Assembly: GCA_977017575.1 (NCBI GenBank)
Contig: CDRNVI010000036.1
Coordinates: 1 to 64,000 of the forward strand
Source of the DNA: Paramoeba atlantica
Lineage: Eukaryota > Discosea
Direction of reading: 5' to 3'
DNA: 64,000 nt
Shown: in pieces, positions 29,862 to 39,115 of the stretch
Position numbering within the stretch: position 1 is the first letter of the stretch
Layout of the letters: every line of letters starts with the position of its first letter
Made by a program: the position numbers and the translations under genes
Notes under the pieces: generated by a model
What the model saw: only the letters and a program-made list of their open reading frames with translations
What the model was told of the DNA's origin: nothing
Databases searched by the model: none

Positions 29862-30096
29862 AAACGAGTAAAACCTATAAATTCAATTATGGAAAAAAGG
29901 TTTCAGGAATTTTGGTGCGATAAATATTGGGTTTTGTCTATAGAGAAAAAACTTATGTTTGTGAATGCGTACCGATGTACACGCATCTAATGCTAGCAAA
30001 GCTCAACGTATAGGAAGCGAGCCCATTCACATCATTCATGCTCTTACAAGGAACTCTTCCAGGTGATTCAAAACGTGCACAGTACTTTCATTTTTC

Positions 30097-32700
30097 TTAT
30101 TTTTCAACCAACTTATCCTTCACGGTTTGTGCCACCTGTTTCACCATTGCATTCGTTTCCACCACCGCCTTACACATGGCATCCAACGCAAGCCCCTGAT
30201 CCTGTTTCGCCTTCACATGGTTCTCCACCATCGCCTGCAGTATCGCATTCGTGGCCTGCTGAAACCCCTCCACCACTTTTTGCAGTGCCGCAACATCACT
30301 ACGTAACGCACTCACGCGTTCCTTACTCTCCTCTAACGCTTGTTTGAGTGTGTCCCCCCCGTACTGTTCCCCAACTTCCCGAACTCTACTTGTGTCTTTC
30401 ATTCCCTCCCCATGGGATCCCATCACCGTATTCTCTGGACTTGTATTTGTATCTTGTATCCCCTGTGAGCCCGGATTACTTTGTGTGGGGCTACCTATTG
30501 TACTGGGGTTAACCATTGTAGTGTGGCTACCCATTGCATTGGGGTTAACCATTGTTTTGTGGCTACCCATTGCATTGGGGTTAACCGTTGCATTGGGGTT
30601 AACCGTTGCATTGGGGTTAACCGTTGCATTGGGGTTAACCATTGTATTGGGGTTAACCATTGTATTGGGGTTAACCATTGTACTGTGGTTACATGTGTTC
30701 CACAGGGCATAGGGGGGTGTGTGCACTACGGGGTACACACAGGGGTAGACACCCAGGGGGTAGATGGGGGGGTAGGGGACATGTGGGTAGGGGGGGTACC
30801 CCGGGGGGAGGGGAGGGGGAGGGGTTGTGGGTAGGGCCGGGGGTACGGTGGGGGTGTCGTGGTGTCGTGGAGAAGCGGCGGTTGGGGGATGGAGAGGGGG
30901 AGTTGAGGGGTGGGAAAATTTCGGAGGGGAGGGGGGTGGAGGGGTGGGGGAGACGGGGGACGTCGTGGTAGGCGTGGAGGGTGGGGAGGAAGATACGGTC
31001 GGGGCTTCCGACGTTGTGGGGGTTCGAAGACGAGGAAGGGTGAAACGGCGTGGGGTGGGTTCAGGGGCTTTCGGTATGGCTTTTGCCGGTGTAGATGTCG
31101 AGGTAGGGTGCGGGGGTTTGGTGTCCGAAGGAGAAGGCATTACGCTCTTGGTCTTAGTTTTCATTGGAATGTGCTTTTTGGGGGTTGCTCCTTCCGTAAT
31201 GTGCAACGCCCGAGAAAGAAAGTACTCAGCGCGAGTAGGCTGATGATTGCATCGGGGGAGCAAATTGCGGACCGTGACCCCTACTCGGTACTTCCGTGCA
31301 AGTTTTGTTGCTGTGGGCGGAACGCAGTGCACAACGCTTCGATTCACAATCGGACCCGCATGCTCCTCTAACAGCGAGTCTTCCAATTTATCGGTAATCC
31401 CATGAGGATGCAACCAGTAGGCGTCGCTCGAAAAGACAAGCAAGGAGCGTGGCTCCAGTATTAAACTTTGGATCGGTCGCTCCTTCGCGATCTCCCCATC
31501 AAATTTGAACGTGTCATCGTAGTGGTCCATGGGGTTGGCATAGGGCTCACGGCGAGGGTAAAACGAGATAAGCGTAGGGGCGGCAAGTGAGAGAATGGCA
31601 ACACGCGGGACGTAAATCGGACCGTCCACGTGGGGTGCGATCCCTTCTCCCGGCTGATACTCATGCACTCGTACGTTGTTTGGAAATGTCGCAGGGGTAA
31701 AGACAGAGCTTTGCAGCAATCCGTCACAGACCTGGTTGCACCACGTGGGCAGGTTGCCCTCCGATACAAAGCTGGTATTGCAAGTGGAACACATGGAGCC
31801 ACCGTACTCCTGGACCAGACGCTTCTGAAGTTTTGACTTTACCTCCGATGGGGTATTTTTGAGAATACGCAGCATGGTGGATTCCTCCTCAGTGGTCACC
31901 CATTCGGGTACATAGTACACATGAGGAATCGTGCCAACGGAATGCTTAGTGAAGTCCACACGACGACGGCGAGGAAAAGACTCGATCGGGGGTATCACTT
32001 TCTCCAGCTCCCGCATCAGCTCCTCATTGGGGGCATACGGAGGAGGATTTTGCGTCTCGGCGTTCCAATTTGCCATTTTTGCCATCTGGAATTCCCCAGT
32101 GGCCATGTCGCTTCCCTCCAACGCTACTTTTCCGTTACAAGTGTAGATCTCAGCATTGTGCGATCCAATTTTTGCGTTTTGTACAATTCCTTCAAAAGTA
32201 AGAATTCGTGAGTTAGTCGCAGGTTGCTTGGAAGTCTGTGCGTAGACATAGATTTCCAAGCGCATTTGAAGCATGCCGCCAGCCGTTACCTCAAATTTTC
32301 CGACACCATAGCCTAACTCTGCACCTGGACGGTAATAAGCCGTACCGCAGGGAAGCATCAAAAGTTCTCCGGAGGGAATGGGCTGGCTGTCCTTTCCCCC
32401 CGAATAGTCAAGTTCCGGAAGGATCAATAGCCAGGGCCCGTGCATCTCGGAAGCGTTGAGGTCCGACAAGGCGTGCATGGAAACATTGGACACCTCGACT
32501 GGAGTACTGTTGCTCGATCCAGTTGAGGTGGGTGGAACCAAAGGCCCAAAACTAGGTGTTGATAGGGTCTCGAGAGAAGACAAGCTCCCACTTGTGCCAA
32601 ACGACACAGTATTCGTACGAATCAAGCGAGAGAACGCAGGAAATGCCAAACATCTATTTTTCAGAATGCCAAGTGAAATTGGTCTACCGCGCGCAAGCAT
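30097..32700 (-). CDS. ALKBH6: ALKBH6-like dioxygenase with repeat-containing C-terminal extension
   Basis: From ATG 32700 the protein has 867 residues; an ATG at 32769 would add 23. The first 30 residues are Arg-rich without acids, like a mitochondrial presequence. Residues 55-200 form an unrecognised beta-rich domain. The AlkB fold (about 259-480) matches ALKBH6: YYVPEWVTTEEES, VHEYQPGEGIAPHVDGPIY with the HxD iron ligands near 354, then a distal His and EPRSLLVFSS. After it come a Pro/Thr-rich tract, six-residue repeats of the NPNATV type (about 670-735), and a C-terminal coiled coil. ALKBH6 enzymes are Fe(II)/2-oxoglutarate oxygenases acting on nucleic acid; substrate here unknown. The long tail is not part of the family. 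Confidence 0.82.
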   Translation of the reverse strand: MLARGRPISLGILKNRCLAFPAFSRLIRTNTVSFGTSGSLSSLETLSTPSFGPLVPPTSTGSSNSTPVEVSNVSMHALSDLNASEMHGPWLLILPELDYSGGKDSQPIPSGELLMLPCGTAYYRPGAELGYGVGKFEVTAGGMLQMRLEIYVYAQTSKQPATNSRILTFEGIVQNAKIGSHNAEIYTCNGKVALEGSDMATGEFQMAKMANWNAETQNPPPYAPNEELMRELEKVIPPIESFPRRRRVDFTKHSVGTIPHVYYVPEWVTTEEESTMLRILKNTPSEVKSKLQKRLVQEYGGSMCSTCNTSFVSEGNLPTWCNQVCDGLLQSSVFTPATFPNNVRVHEYQPGEGIAPHVDGPIYVPRVAILSLAAPTLISFYPRREPYANPMDHYDDTFKFDGEIAKERPIQSLILEPRSLLVFSSDAYWLHPHGITDKLEDSLLEEHAGPIVNRSVVHCVPPTATKLARKYRVGVTVRNLLPRCNHQPTRAEYFLSRALHITEGATPKKHIPMKTKTKSVMPSPSDTKPPHPTSTSTPAKAIPKAPEPTPRRFTLPRLRTPTTSEAPTVSSSPPSTPTTTSPVSPTPPPPSPPKFSHPSTPPLHPPTAASPRHHDTPTVPPALPTTPPPPLPPGYPPYPHVPYPPIYPLGVYPCVYPVVHTPPYALWNTCNHSTMVNPNTMVNPNTMVNPNATVNPNATVNPNATVNPNAMGSHKTMVNPNAMGSHTTMVNPSTIGSPTQSNPGSQGIQDTNTSPENTVMGSHGEGMKDTSRVREVGEQYGGDTLKQALEESKERVSALRSDVAALQKVVEGFQQATNAILQAMVENHVKAKQDQGLALDAMCKAVVETNAMVKQVAQTVKDKLVEK
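30500..30695. repeat. 18-bp coding minisatellite
   Basis: About ten units of GGGGTTAACCRTTGYATT inside the ALKBH6-like gene, in frame, giving NPN(A/T)(T/M)V repeats. Alternate units differ at one or two positions. Confidence 0.85.
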
Positions 32701-32903
32701 CACTCTGGACGAGAAATATATTTGTCCTATATTGTACGTTCTAAATTGTTTGTGATAAAAAGTGTACATAAAATGTTTGTAACAAAAAGTATACGTTCTG
32801 CTTCAATCGCATATACAGTAAAATAAGTACAAGCATGTAATTCGGTTCTGGGGCAATATCTCATAGCAACCTCATAGGAAAGAACTAGAACACTGTTTAG
32901 TGC

Positions 32904-33653
32904 CTACTTAGTTAATTCGCTATATTGTTTTTGCCTCCACTGTTCTATACGTGATCCCAATGCTTCATTTGGAGATATGAAACTTGTTGGGATGGGCTGA
33001 TTGATTTGTGATGATTGATTTGTTTTCGGTAGTCCTACAGGTGTTGTCCATGCAGGGAAAGACTCATGTGCAGTAGATGGAAAAGTTCCTACTTCGTTCG
33101 GAACAGAGTCACCATAGGCACCGAACAAGTATGGATTTACCTGCATTGTATCCCCTTCGGTACGATGTTCATCCACATCGCATGAATTTAGATCTTGTCG
33201 TACGATCAGTTTATTGGCCTTCGCAATTACACGTGCGTATACCCGTTGCTCCAGTCCACTGCCAAAGTCGTTTGTTGTGCCTTTCCAAGATAGTATTTCA
33301 TACGGTGTCTCCGGTGCGATATATTCTTGTTCGTTCGCATTTAGGTTGTCATTCTCTTTTGCTGTATGTTCATTGAGGGTGGTGCTGTCTTCCATTTCAT
33401 TTCGCCAACGTTTCAGATGTAGGTTTCGATGTGATACGTCATATTCTAGTGGTGCACTTACAACCGAAAACATCCATGGTTGTACTTCCTCCCAATCAAT
33501 TGAAGACCGATTCGATGATTCTTCATCGTCTCCAGTGTCCGAAATTTCATATGGGAATTCCGCTAACAGGACTAAGGCTTCTTCGAAATTCTCATCTGTG
33601 TAAAGATCACACGCTGCACAGTTTTGCACTTCATTACTTTCAGTTAGGTTCAT
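32904..33653 (-). CDS. hypothetical acidic protein
   Basis: 249 residues from ATG 33653 (a TTG 12 codons earlier is ignored). The sequence is acidic, rich in Asn, Ser and Glu, with CAACDLYTDENFEEAL near the start and an internal WEEVQPWMFSVV. The last 30 residues form a basic amphipathic helix. No domain, signal or membrane segment is recognised. It lies in the coding direction between two confident genes. Confidence 0.5.
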   Translation of the reverse strand: MNLTESNEVQNCAACDLYTDENFEEALVLLAEFPYEISDTGDDEESSNRSSIDWEEVQPWMFSVVSAPLEYDVSHRNLHLKRWRNEMEDSTTLNEHTAKENDNLNANEQEYIAPETPYEILSWKGTTNDFGSGLEQRVYARVIAKANKLIVRQDLNSCDVDEHRTEGDTMQVNPYLFGAYGDSVPNEVGTFPSTAHESFPAWTTPVGLPKTNQSSQINQPIPTSFISPNEALGSRIEQWRQKQYSELTK

Positions 33654-33972
33654 TTTTCGACGCTTGTCGCAAGAGTGATGTAAAGGCAATGTTGTACTCT
33701 ATTACAAAATAAATAGTCTGAAACTAGTTATCCAAACATAGAAGTTAAACGAATTAAAAAAAATGGATTCTTATGTTGCTTTTGTTTTTTGTGAAACTTT
33801 TACTGCTCCCTTGACAAATAAACCAAAAGGTTACGGCAAGAAAGTTGCTTAAGGTGGCTAGATTCTCAAGATCGAAAACTATGTGTCGTAAAACACGACC
33901 CCTTCACACACAACAATGTGTAAAATGTAAGAATCAGGGATCACACACCCTCGCCTTTTCTCGGAGAGCCCA
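33654..33972. other. intergenic spacer, nothing recognised
   Basis: About 320 AT-rich bases between the carrier and the hypothetical acidic protein; nothing supported. Confidence 0.4.
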
Positions 33973-34794
33973 TCACCGCACATAGTTCCCATGCAGGTAT
34001 TCCTTGGTGCCATCGAACAGCGGGAGTGCAATAATCGCATTTAGTGTGGATCGAGACACCGCGAGGTGATATCCCGTCCAGAACCCCAACACTCCTTTCG
34101 AACGGTCGGTCTGGGCAGCACAATCCCAGTACCCCTTATAGCGGTAGGGCGTGGCCTGCAGTTTGGTCTTCACCAAGTCCACGGAAAAGATCACCGTCCA
34201 CCCGGTGACTCCGGTAACCGTGGCCGCTGCCATGGAGTGCCACCACCGTCGCTCCGTGGGGTTTGTCACAAACAACGATTTCACCCCCTCGTAGCTTCCA
34301 AAGTAACACGCCCGGCCGATCGAGCATGCCGTCATCTCGGCAGGAATGCCTCGGTACATCCCGCGGAACCTCAGCAGCTTTATGGCCTCTTTCAGCGAGC
34401 CCCCATGGATCTGCAGCCGTGCCTTTGTGCAGTTCGTGGGGCACAGCACCAGGGAGCCGAACAGCCCGCTGAGAAATCCAGCGGCTATGGGGATCTGGAG
34501 CCCCGTGAGTGGAGTGAGACGCGCGAGTTCTCGTTTCCACCCCTCGAAAAGGGTAAAGATCAGGGAGACGATCACCCCGTTGAGCAGCAGGCTGACCTGA
34601 ACGCCGCGGTAGAGCCCGAGGACCCCGAGGGTGGATAGCGTCTGTCGGGGGTTACTGTTGTTGGCCTGCCAGAATACTTTTAGTGTGTCAAGGGGGAAGG
34701 TGAGGAAGGTCGTGGAGGTGGAGGTGACCCAGGAGGCGGTGAAGTCCGCCTGCCATGGGTCCATTAAGGGGCCACGGGGGAATAACGCTAACAT
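33973..34794 (-). CDS. mitochondrial carrier family protein
   Basis: 273 residues from ATG 34794, the normal size. Three repeats carry degenerate PxD/ExxK/R signatures: FPLDTLKVFWQ (about 33), CPTNCTKARLQ (about 118; Asp replaced by Asn) and SVDLVKTKLQ (about 205; Pro replaced by Ser). Each is followed by a GxxGxYRG-like turn (LYRGVQ, MYRGIP, FWTGYH). Six membrane helices are expected in the inner mitochondrial membrane. The substrate is not determinable. GC content is clearly higher than in the flanking spacers. The loss of the first and third-repeat consensus residues suggests a divergent member. Confidence 0.88.
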   Translation of the reverse strand: MLALFPRGPLMDPWQADFTASWVTSTSTTFLTFPLDTLKVFWQANNSNPRQTLSTLGVLGLYRGVQVSLLLNGVIVSLIFTLFEGWKRELARLTPLTGLQIPIAAGFLSGLFGSLVLCPTNCTKARLQIHGGSLKEAIKLLRFRGMYRGIPAEMTACSIGRACYFGSYEGVKSLFVTNPTERRWWHSMAAATVTGVTGWTVIFSVDLVKTKLQATPYRYKGYWDCAAQTDRSKGVLGFWTGYHLAVSRSTLNAIIALPLFDGTKEYLHGNYVR

Positions 34795-35032
34795 GCGGGA
34801 ACAGAGTGGGGAAAGGAAAACAAAAAGTAACGGCGAGATTGTGAATAAAAAGTAAATAAAAGTAAGAATGAAGAGTGTTATACTGTACTAATCATTGCCT
34901 ACGATATTGCGTACGTGCGTTTTTGTCTTGGGTGGCAGAATCACCAAAACGAGAATTAAAGTGGATCATACTTTTTTAACATTATCTCCACAGCTGTATG
35001 GAACTCATTTTCTAAATATTTTTTAATTATAC
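34795..35032. other. intergenic segment shared with the second LRR unit
   Basis: 34855-35010 closely resembles 36405-36555 (for example ACACCAAAACG-type and CTCCACAGCTG words), so it is the 3' flank of the duplicated LRR unit. Confidence 0.6.
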
Positions 35033-35345
<313 letters not shown>

Positions 35346-35445
35346 TCGACGCTCTCCCTTACCTTTGTACTTTCCATAACTTCCTTCCTTCCTCTTACTT
35401 CCCTTTCTTTCCTTTACTTTCTTTTCTGCTCAATGCTCTAAGAAC

Positions 35446-36186
35446 TCATTCTTGAAGAACTATTTTAGTATCAGAATAAAGAAAGCTGTTTAAAATGGTT
35501 GGCAACGTTGAGACATCCACTTTACCACATAATTGTTTATTGCCATGTACATCTATTGCCTGTAAGCTTTTCGGCAAGTTATTCATGATTGCAGTACCCG
35601 AGAACTGATTGTTAGGCAAAGATAAGTCGACTAGATTAGGTGGAAGATTTGTCAAATTTAAGGGGCCATACAGTTGGTTGTTACCTACATGGAGCATCAT
35701 AAGACTTGCGGGAAGGTGACTTAGGTCAACCTCTCCTTCAAATTGGTTGTAGCTAAAGTAAAGCCGCTTTACCGTCTGGGGTAAGTGTCGAAGCTCCAAT
35801 TTCCCACTGAAAGCATTGTCCATCACATTGAAATGGAGAATACCCGAGGGCAGGGCATCGAGTTCGACAGCCCCCGTAAGCTGGTTCGTACTTACTAGAA
35901 AGATCTGCAGTGACTGCGGAAGCGAGGGCCATCGAATGGACCCGAAAAGACTTTGTCCTATCCAATCTATCTTAGTAATACAACTGCCCTCACACTTGAC
36001 ACCTTTCCACTCACAAGCAGGGACTGATGGATTCCATGTGGGATGCTTATTTCCGATATCCTCAATAAGTTGCATAAGTTCATATTCAGGTGGTAAATTT
36101 GCTCTTCCGACTTTGCTGGCATGAGAATTAGAACTTTGTTCGGACGAGCTTGAATCGTGACAACTGAATAAATAAGCGTGCTTCAT
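35446..36186 (-). CDS. LRR protein, tandem copy A
   Basis: 246 residues from ATG 36186. A polar Ser-rich N-terminus leads to a plant-like LRR N-cap (LPPEYELMQLIEDIGNKHPT, then CEWKGVKCEG, residues about 33-70) and six to seven repeats of 21-24 residues (LPxSLxxLxVxxNxFSGxLxL) up to about 230. There is no signal peptide and no membrane segment. It differs from the downstream copy at 36551 at only a minority of positions, so the duplication is recent. Function unknown; such repeats bind proteins. Confidence 0.8.
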   Translation of the reverse strand: MKHAYLFSCHDSSSSEQSSNSHASKVGRANLPPEYELMQLIEDIGNKHPTWNPSVPACEWKGVKCEGSCITKIDWIGQSLFGSIRWPSLPQSLQIFLVSTNQLTGAVELDALPSGILHFNVMDNAFSGKLELRHLPQTVKRLYFSYNQFEGEVDLSHLPASLMMLHVGNNQLYGPLNLTNLPPNLVDLSLPNNQFSGTAIMNNLPKSLQAIDVHGNKQLCGKVDVSTLPTILNSFLYSDTKIVLQE

Positions 36187-36550
36187 TTTACAAATAATTT
36201 TACAAGTAAAGGAGCATGTAATGGCACTACTGGTTGTGTATTACTGAGCATGTAATGTTAGAAAAGAGAATGTTGTGCAGAAAATACCCCCCCCCCCATT
36301 TAGGCGCACCTCGTTTTCAGTGAAGAGTGCGGTACGGAAAGACACCTGTACTACTTCGCACTGAAAACTGCTTCCAAATTGAATGAAGTTTGACCTTAAA
36401 AAAATAAAAGTAAGAGTGAAGAATACTATACTAGTCATTGCGTACGATATTTCGTACATGTAGGTTTTTGTGCTGGTTGGGAGTGTCACCAAAACGCTTA
36501 TTAAGTATGGAGAATATTTTTTGAATATGATCTCCACAGCTGCATGTAAC
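36187..36550. other. spacer between the tandem LRR units
   Basis: 36187-36270 matches 37292-37375 (5' flank of the units) and 36405-36550 matches 34855-35010 (3' flank). A C-run lies at 36289-36297. No gene. Confidence 0.6.
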
Positions 36551-37291
36551 TCATTCTTGAAGAATTATTTTAGTATCAGAATAAAGAAAGCTGTCTAAAA
36601 TAGTTGGCAAAGTCGAGGCGTCAACTTTACCACATAATTGCTTATTACCATGCACATGCAGTGCCTGTAAGCTTTTTGGCAGGTTATTCATTATTGCGGT
36701 ACCCGAAAATTGATTGTTAGGCAAAGATAAGTCGACTAGATTAGGTGGAAGGTTAGTCAAATTTATAGGGCCAGACAAGTGGTTGTAACCTAAATGGAGC
36801 CTCGCAAGATTTATAGGAAGGTGATTTAGGTCAACCTCTCCTTCAAATTGATTGTAACTGAAGCTAAGCCGTTTTACCGTCTGCGGTAAATATCGAAGAT
36901 CCAATTTCCCACTGAAAGCATTGTCCATCACACTGAAATGGAGAATACCCGAGGGCAGGGCATCGAGTTCGACAGTCCCCGTAAGGTGATTCGTACTTCC
37001 TAGAAAGTTCTGCAGTGACTGCGGAAGCCAGGGCCATCGAATGGACCCGAAAAGGCTTCGTTGTATCCAATCTAGCTGAGTAATATAAGTGCCCTCACAC
37101 TTGACACCTTTCCACTCACACGCAGGGACCAACGTATTCCATGTGGGATGCTTATTTCCGATATCCTCAATAAGTTGCGTGAGTTCATATTCAGGTGGTA
37201 AATTTGCTCTTCCAACTCTGCTGGCACGAGAATTAGAACTTTGTTGGCACGAGCTTGAATCGTGACAACTGAATAAATAAACGTGCTTCAT
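36551..37291 (-). CDS. LRR protein, tandem copy B
   Basis: 246 residues from ATG 37291, colinear with copy A at 35446 without indels. It has the same N-cap (ELTQLIEDIGNKHPTWN, CEWKGVKCEG) and the same repeats. Differences cluster in the N-terminal 35 residues and in surface positions of the repeats (for example NPSVPACEWK against NTLVPACEWK), as expected for a young duplicate that is still under constraint. Likely cytosolic; function unknown. Confidence 0.8.
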   Translation of the reverse strand: MKHVYLFSCHDSSSCQQSSNSRASRVGRANLPPEYELTQLIEDIGNKHPTWNTLVPACEWKGVKCEGTYITQLDWIQRSLFGSIRWPWLPQSLQNFLGSTNHLTGTVELDALPSGILHFSVMDNAFSGKLDLRYLPQTVKRLSFSYNQFEGEVDLNHLPINLARLHLGYNHLSGPINLTNLPPNLVDLSLPNNQFSGTAIMNNLPKSLQALHVHGNKQLCGKVDASTLPTILDSFLYSDTKIILQE

Positions 37292-37766
37292 TTTAATGAT
37301 TCAAGTAAAAGAGCGTGTAATGATACTCCTGGTCATGCACTACTGGGCGTGTAATGTTAGAAAAGAGAATGCGGCTCAAGAAATACATGTAGGTTGTTTC
37401 AACCCACTTGAATCTGCAGATTTTATTTGAAATCACTGTCGAACGGCAAACGTTTCTATCTCTTTTTTTTCTACCTTAAATGGGATACGAAAAGAAACAT
37501 GTAAATGTATAACTAAAATACATACATACCCGAAACAAGTGGGTAATCATTCAACATTTAATGTCATTAACGTTGTTGACTACTCAGCAGTCCAACTCTA
37601 AAAAATATTTAAATTCATAGCAAATCAAGTGCTAGGTATTGCTAGCAGGTAATCAAAGAAATAAAAGCTTATACATGTATGTACAGGTATGTACAAGTAA
37701 ACTAATCAAAGGGTCCACTTAGCATACTTGGTTGTTTAGCATGTTTAAAAACACTTCTTAATCGCT
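37292..37766. other. intergenic spacer, nothing recognised
   Basis: After the 5' flank of the LRR unit (to about 37375) the sequence is AT-rich, with TACATGTATGTAC-type words near 37670. Confidence 0.4.
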
Positions 37767-38166
37767 TCACGTCTCCATAACGCATATTTTCGTATATTTG
37801 TGACGAAAAAATGTTAGCGGTGCAGGAAGATATGAAGTTCGAACGATACCCCCAAGCTCTTTGTTTCCGTTCACCATTATGAATTCCAGGCCTGTAGGAA
37901 GTGCGTCAAGCTTAGATGCACCGGAAAAGTCGTTGTATTCCAGGTTAAGGCCTTTTAATGTAGCCGGTAAATGCTCCAAATTCAGCGTCCCAGTCAAGTT
38001 GTTATCGCCTAAGTTCAGACCCCTTAAACTTGAAGGCTTTCGAGATCAATGCTCCCAGAAAATTTGTTCGAATGTAGATTGAGCGCTTCCAAGCTCTCAG
38101 GAAGGGAACCGAGTTCTATGCTGCCGTTCAACATGTTATTGTGTAAGATTTGTTTGTTCATACTAT
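37767..38166 (-). pseudogene. LRR gene, 3' half, separated by retrotransposon and frameshifted
   Basis: Reading down the minus strand from about 38145, four to five LRR units follow: HNNMLNGSIELGSLPESLE, NLHSNKFSGSIDLE, then after a one-base shift near 38040, LGDNNLTG, LEHLPATLKGLNLEYNDFSG and a typical LRR end at 37767. The first visible repeat lacks its beginning. The missing part matches the 5' half at 43341-43700, so this is one LRR gene split by the retrotransposon. The extra frameshift near 38040 shows it is no longer functional. Confidence 0.75.
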
Positions 38167-38226
38167 TGCATAATAGCAGAGAGTTTTCAGGGTAAGGCCC
38201 GCATACAACGGGATAACCCTTTTTAT

Positions 38227-39115
38227 TTAGCAAGCAGAGCGGTTTTCCTCGTCCGTCCATTCAGCTTCGTTCCTCCGAGCCCAGATAATATAGCTGGCCC
38301 GACCAGCCATTAAACTCATGCTTTCTCTGCATGATCTGGCTCGTTTTCGTTCCCCTTGGAACACGGCGTCAAGATAGCGACAGGATCCGCTAGGAAGTCC
38401 CCGTGCGCCGATCTCGAACGCTAGGGCGTAGCAGTTCGGGTTCTCGATTCTGTGCTCGTGGAGAAGTGAGTTATACTTCTCTGACTTCCGCCGGTGTGCG
38501 TTTTCGCAGTTCTCCTCCCACGGGACAGTTAGCTCAATGATGAACTCGGTCCCGTTCCGTAGTTTGATCCAGCCATCCGGGCGCAGTAAACTGTCGCTAC
38601 TGGTGTACCACGGGGGTGGGTTCCGTTCACCCGTGAGGTCAAAGTGGCAAGCTTCGGTGGCAGGGGATTGGCGTACGTGTCGTGCGAACTCGCGGAGAAC
38701 CATGTCGTGTCTTAGTGTGTACCTCCCTTGTTGTAAGGATGTGTTGCATGATGAAAGGACGTGTCTTGTTGTTTGTCTCGGCATATGGGACATTTTGTAT
38801 CAGAGTGATAGTTGCGACCCCATTGTGCAAGGGATACTCGGGAGGGCAGGGGGGTTAGAGTCATGACGGAGGACATGAATCGCGAGAGTTTCTCGTTTCG
38901 GATCCCATGGATGGCAGATGCAAATTCTTGTGCCATTTCTGGGTCTGACGGAAACTGCCACCAGAGGGCAGCAACAGGAGCACGTTGTCGTAGACGTGTA
39001 ATCATTTGTTCTTCGTGGGCATCACGGAGTATTTGTCGTGCGCGCTGTGGGTCGTTAAGATGATCGGCTATCTGTGCAGAATGCGGATTTGACCTTTCGC
39101 ACGCTTCCTTTGCTC
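38227..39115 (-). pseudogene. retrotransposon CCHC finger and restriction-like endonuclease region
   Basis: This is the C-terminal part of the element, in two frames. From 39115 to about 38750 one frame reads through a helical linker to CPICRDKQQDTSFHH, the start of a CCHC finger. From about 38757 to 38227 another frame completes it and reads RYTLRHDMV, then LLRPDGWIKLRNGTEFIIEL and KSEKYNSLLHEHRIENPN. The PDG, E-L-T and K residues fit the REL endonuclease active site that nicks the target. One frameshift separates this region from the RT frame (about 39080-39115) and a second splits the finger (about 38745-38760). Confidence 0.75.

Noticed and set aside
30500-30695. NPNA-like repeats suggesting a Plasmodium circumsporozoite protein
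   Set aside because: They arise from an 18-bp minisatellite inside an ALKBH6-like gene; nothing else fits Apicomplexa.
34066-34638. 190-codon plus-strand frame
   Set aside because: Antisense shadow of the mitochondrial carrier, open because of GC-rich codons.
35446-37291. Plant receptor-like origin of the LRR genes
   Set aside because: The N-cap resembles plant LRRs, but there is no signal peptide, TM or kinase, and all neighbouring genes fit a kinetoplastid array.
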